Part shown: positions 15,802-17,973 of the stretch, piece after piece
How the letters are laid out: each line of letters opens with the position of its first letter
Numbering within the stretch: position 1 is the first letter of the stretch
Assembly: GCA_050943615.1 (NCBI GenBank)
Contig: JBMNPN010000048.1
Span: 1 to 17,973 of the forward strand
Reading direction: 5' to 3'
Length of the DNA: 17,973 nucleotides
From: CACZQA01 sp050943615
GTDB taxonomy: Bacteria; Actinomycetota; Coriobacteriia; Coriobacteriales; QAMH01
Program-made: the position numbers and the translations under genes
The notes under the pieces: generated by a model
What the model was told of the DNA's origin: nothing
The model's database searches: none
What the model saw: only the letters and a program-made list of their open reading frames with translations

Positions 15802-16377
15802 ATGGAAACCAAGACCGTATTGCTCGTGGGCGTCGGCGGACAGGGCACTATTCTGGCCGGTGATATCCTCGCCAAGACCGCCGCGGCTGCAGGTTGCGAG
15901 GTCAAGCTCTCCGAGATTCACGGCATGTCGCAGCGTGGTGGCTCGGTGAGCACCGTGGTGCGCTTCGGCGATGAGGTGTCGAGCATGATCTGCGACCCCG
16001 GCAGCGCCGATTGCATCGTCGCCTTCGAGGCGATCGAGGCGCTGCGTGCCCAGCAGTTCCTGAAGAAAGGCGGCTCGCTTTTCGTCAACGACGAGATCAT
16101 CTCGCCGGTGACCGTGGCAATCGGGGCGGCAGAGATGCCCTCAGATGCCAAGGGGCGTTTGCAGGCCCTGAACGCGACGCTCGTGCCTGCGGGTTCGATT
16201 GCCCGCAAGGCCGGTTCCCCCAAGTCGACGAACGTCGTGCTCATCGGTGCCCTGTCGACGGCGCTCCCGTTCGCAGAAAAACTCTGGAAGGACGTCATCG
16301 AGAAGCGCGTTCCGCCCAAGACCGTCTCCGCCAACCTCGAGGCCTTCGAGGCTGGGAGGAGAAGCGTTGGGGCGTAG
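15802..16377 (+). CDS. iorB: indolepyruvate:ferredoxin oxidoreductase, beta subunit
   Basis: A protein of 191 residues, the usual IorB size. It belongs to the 2-oxoacid oxidoreductase gamma-type fold. GVGGQGTILAGDILA near the start is the typical glycine-rich strand-loop-helix. EIHGMSQRGGSVSTVVRFG (from about residue 38) is the conserved motif of the family. It completes the two-subunit IOR with IorA, and the pair acts in the cytoplasm on arylpyruvates. Ribosome site GAGGGGGAG precedes the ATG within the end of iorA. The last 11 nt overlap the next gene, which starts at TTG 16367, so the foldase lipoprotein is made from the same transcript. Confidence 0.95.
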   Translation: METKTVLLVGVGGQGTILAGDILAKTAAAAGCEVKLSEIHGMSQRGGSVSTVVRFGDEVSSMICDPGSADCIVAFEAIEALRAQQFLKKGGSLFVNDEIISPVTVAIGAAEMPSDAKGRLQALNATLVPAGSIARKAGSPKSTNVVLIGALSTALPFAEKLWKDVIEKRVPPKTVSANLEAFEAGRRSVGA

Positions 16378-17410
16378 GCTTTTTGCATATGCCCTGAGCG
16401 TTGCGCTCATCTTGTGCACGCTCCCTCTGGCGGGGTGCTTCGGCATTCCCCAGAAGCCCGCTGTCGCGGCGACCGTGAACGGAACGGAGATTACCGAGGA
16501 CACAGTCACCGAGTACATCGAGGGGTTCCGTTCCGAAAACGAGGATTACGAGACCGATACCGGCTGGGCGGAGTTCTTGCGCTCCAACGGCATGACGGCC
16601 GAATCGCTGCGCAGCTATCTTCTCGAGGAAAACTTCATTCCCCGCGAGGTCATTCGCCAGGAGTGCTCCTCGAGAAACATCACCCTCACCGACGAGGCGC
16701 TCAACGAGGTCATTTCCCAGGAGAAGGCCTATTACGAAGAGCGCTATGGAGCGGATTCGTGGAGCAGCGTTCTCGCAAGCTATGGCTACGACGAGGAATC
16801 ATGGCGGGAAAACGAGTCGGACCGTCTTCTCGAGGAGCGTCTGAAGGCGCGCGTCATCAAGAACGTCACGGTCAGCAAGTCCGAGGTGCAAGACGAAGTC
16901 GACGCCAACGCCACGAACTACCACGGCAAGCACAGCTACTATGCAACTTTCAACAGCGAGCAGGATGCGGCAGGGGCGCGGGCGAAGATGGTCTCGAAGG
17001 GGGAGAAGATCTCCCTCAAGCGCTTTAAGAAGATGGGAGGGGACGTCTCCAACGCTGGCTGGAACTCGCTGAGCTCCGATCGCCAGGACATGAGCCAATC
17101 CTATATCGCCACGTTGAACGGCCTGCAGAAAAATCATGTGAGCGATCCTGTGCAGGTGGGGGACTCGTGGTATCTCGTTTACTGCGATGCGACGTTTTCC
17201 GTCTCGAAGAAATCTGGACATGTCGACCAGAGCAAGATTCCCAAGCGTATACTTGCCCAGTTGAAAAGCGATGCGCTCCAGGACAAGATCTCGAAGAAGT
17301 TCTCCGCGTGGGTCGATGAGCGCGAGGAGTCTTACAGCATCACCATCAACGAGATGCCCGACGGCCTGTCCTATGATGTGAACGTATCGCTTGACTCAGA
17401 TAGTGAATGA
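16367..17410 (+). CDS. lipoprotein of the SurA/PrsA foldase type (parvulin-like)
   Basis: A protein of 347 residues starting at TTG 16367. GGGAGGA (16354-16360) lies 6 nt upstream, a textbook spacing, and the start overlaps iorB by 11 nt. The N-terminus GRRLFAYALSVALILC ends in lipobox LAGC, giving a lipid-modified C24. Directly after comes AATVNGTEITEDTVTEYI, the SurA-like N-terminal chaperone pattern. A helical, acidic region follows. Residues about 190-275 resemble a parvulin prolyl isomerase domain (YYATFNSEQDA, then GGDVSNAGWNSL, then VSDPVQVGDSWYLVYCDA). The region is compact and several active-site residues are not obvious, so isomerase activity is uncertain. It probably helps exported proteins fold outside the membrane. 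Its place behind iorAB looks accidental. Confidence 0.82.
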   Translation: MGRRLFAYALSVALILCTLPLAGCFGIPQKPAVAATVNGTEITEDTVTEYIEGFRSENEDYETDTGWAEFLRSNGMTAESLRSYLLEENFIPREVIRQECSSRNITLTDEALNEVISQEKAYYEERYGADSWSSVLASYGYDEESWRENESDRLLEERLKARVIKNVTVSKSEVQDEVDANATNYHGKHSYYATFNSEQDAAGARAKMVSKGEKISLKRFKKMGGDVSNAGWNSLSSDRQDMSQSYIATLNGLQKNHVSDPVQVGDSWYLVYCDATFSVSKKSGHVDQSKIPKRILAQLKSDALQDKISKKFSAWVDEREESYSITINEMPDGLSYDVNVSLDSDSE

Positions 17411-17425
17411 TAGGGGACGAATCTG

Positions 17426-17973
17426 ATGCCAGACACGTCGATGGTGGTTGCGGGGTGCGTGCGCTTTGCGCCGAGCCCGAGCGGGCGCATGCACATAGGT
17501 AATCTGATGTCTGCGCTCCTTGCGTGGGCCGATGCACGGCAGACGGGGCGTCCGTTCCTGCTCCGGATCGAGGACCTCGACGAGCGCTGCAATAGCCCAC
17601 AGGCAATACAGCTCATCTACGACGACCTCGCCTGGCTCGGAATTGGCTGGGATGGCGAACCCTACGTGCAGTCCCAGCACCTCGATCGCTATGAGGACGC
17701 CTATCGTAAGCTTTCCGGAAAGCTGCACGTATACCCCTGCTTTTGTTCGCGTGCCGATCTGCATGCAGCCTCTGCGCCGCACCTGTCCGACGGGACACCC
17801 GTGTATCCAGGGACGTGCCGTGACCTTACGGATGACCAGGTCGAGCAGCTTTCGGAAAAGCGCTCGCCTGCCTACCGCGTGGAGGTGCCCGATGAGGCCA
17901 TCGCCTTCGACGACCTCCATCTGGGCCATATCGAGCAGAACCTTGCCACGGAATGCGGGGACTTCGTCCTCAG
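17426..17973 (+). CDS. gluQ: glutamyl-Q tRNA(Asp) synthetase (5' part, cut by window end)
   Basis: The first 182 residues are visible; the gene runs off the end. It resembles the catalytic domain of glutamyl-tRNA synthetase: RFAPSPSGRMHIGN (residues 13-26) contains the HIGH-type motif as HIGN, and FLLRIEDLDE follows. The zinc pattern C105-x-C107 and Y127-x3-C131 (YPCFCSRA, then YPGTC) is the mark of GluQ-RS (YadB). That enzyme lacks the anticodon domain and attaches glutamate to queuosine in tRNA(Asp), not to tRNA ends. Ending near FDDLHLGH and GDFVL agrees with the family. The ATG has AGGGG at 17412-17416, 9 nt upstream, and lies 15 nt after the lipoprotein gene. The missing 3' end would show whether an anticodon domain follows; the zinc pattern argues against it. 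Confidence 0.88.
   Translation, partial: MPDTSMVVAGCVRFAPSPSGRMHIGNLMSALLAWADARQTGRPFLLRIEDLDERCNSPQAIQLIYDDLAWLGIGWDGEPYVQSQHLDRYEDAYRKLSGKLHVYPCFCSRADLHAASAPHLSDGTPVYPGTCRDLTDDQVEQLSEKRSPAYRVEVPDEAIAFDDLHLGHIEQNLATECGDFVL

Noticed and set aside
1..17973. tRNA or rRNA genes, CRISPR array, insertion sequence or phage genes
   Set aside because: I looked for cloverleaf-like segments, regularly spaced repeats, transposase or integrase motifs and long terminal inverted repeats and saw none.

Overview
The window is a gene-dense stretch of bacterial chromosome with high G+C. All supported genes lie on the + strand, GTG and TTG starts are common, and several genes overlap or nearly touch. The mix of an Ech-type energy-converting hydrogenase, indolepyruvate:ferredoxin oxidoreductase, a VanW-family protein, a zinc-ribbon/FHA protein and a CwlO-like NlpC/P60 hydrolase suggests a strictly anaerobic, amino-acid-fermenting actinomycete. 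Class Coriobacteriia (for example an Olsenella, Collinsella or Eggerthella relative) fits best. That placement is inferred from gene content and protein style, not from a marker gene.

Layout. (1) 1-2289: the 3' end of an ech operon (echC fragment, echD, echE, echF), followed 15 nt later by a CDP-alcohol phosphatidyltransferase, probably pgsA (2305-2985). (2) 3199-5988: a large membrane-anchored VanW-family protein with an unusual basic N-terminal region. (3) 6213-9391: phenylacetate-CoA ligase (paaK), a tandem ACT-domain protein and a D,D-carboxypeptidase (dacA-like), tightly packed. (4) 9432-10154: a short GcvT/YgfZ-like protein. (5) 10321-12056: a zinc-ribbon/FHA protein translationally coupled to a secreted coiled-coil NlpC/P60 endopeptidase. 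(6) 12242-13888: a second AMP-forming acyl-CoA ligase. (7) 13993-17410: iorA, iorB and a lipoprotein of the SurA/PrsA type. (8) 17426-end: the 5' part of a glutamyl-Q tRNA(Asp) synthetase gene. No intergenic gap exceeds about 225 bases. I saw no tRNA, rRNA, CRISPR array, insertion sequence or phage gene.

How the genes may work together. IorAB oxidatively decarboxylates arylpyruvates (from Trp, Phe, Tyr) to arylacetyl-CoA and reduces ferredoxin. The two AMP-forming ligases interconvert arylacetate (or another acid) and its CoA thioester. The ACT protein next to paaK could sense an amino acid. Ech reoxidises ferredoxin by making H2 and pumping ions. Together these parts would make a plausible aromatic amino acid fermentation module. 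The link is inferred from co-location and known family biochemistry. The remaining genes form a cell-envelope set: phospholipid synthesis, VanW, D,D-carboxypeptidase, NlpC/P60 hydrolase and an exported foldase.
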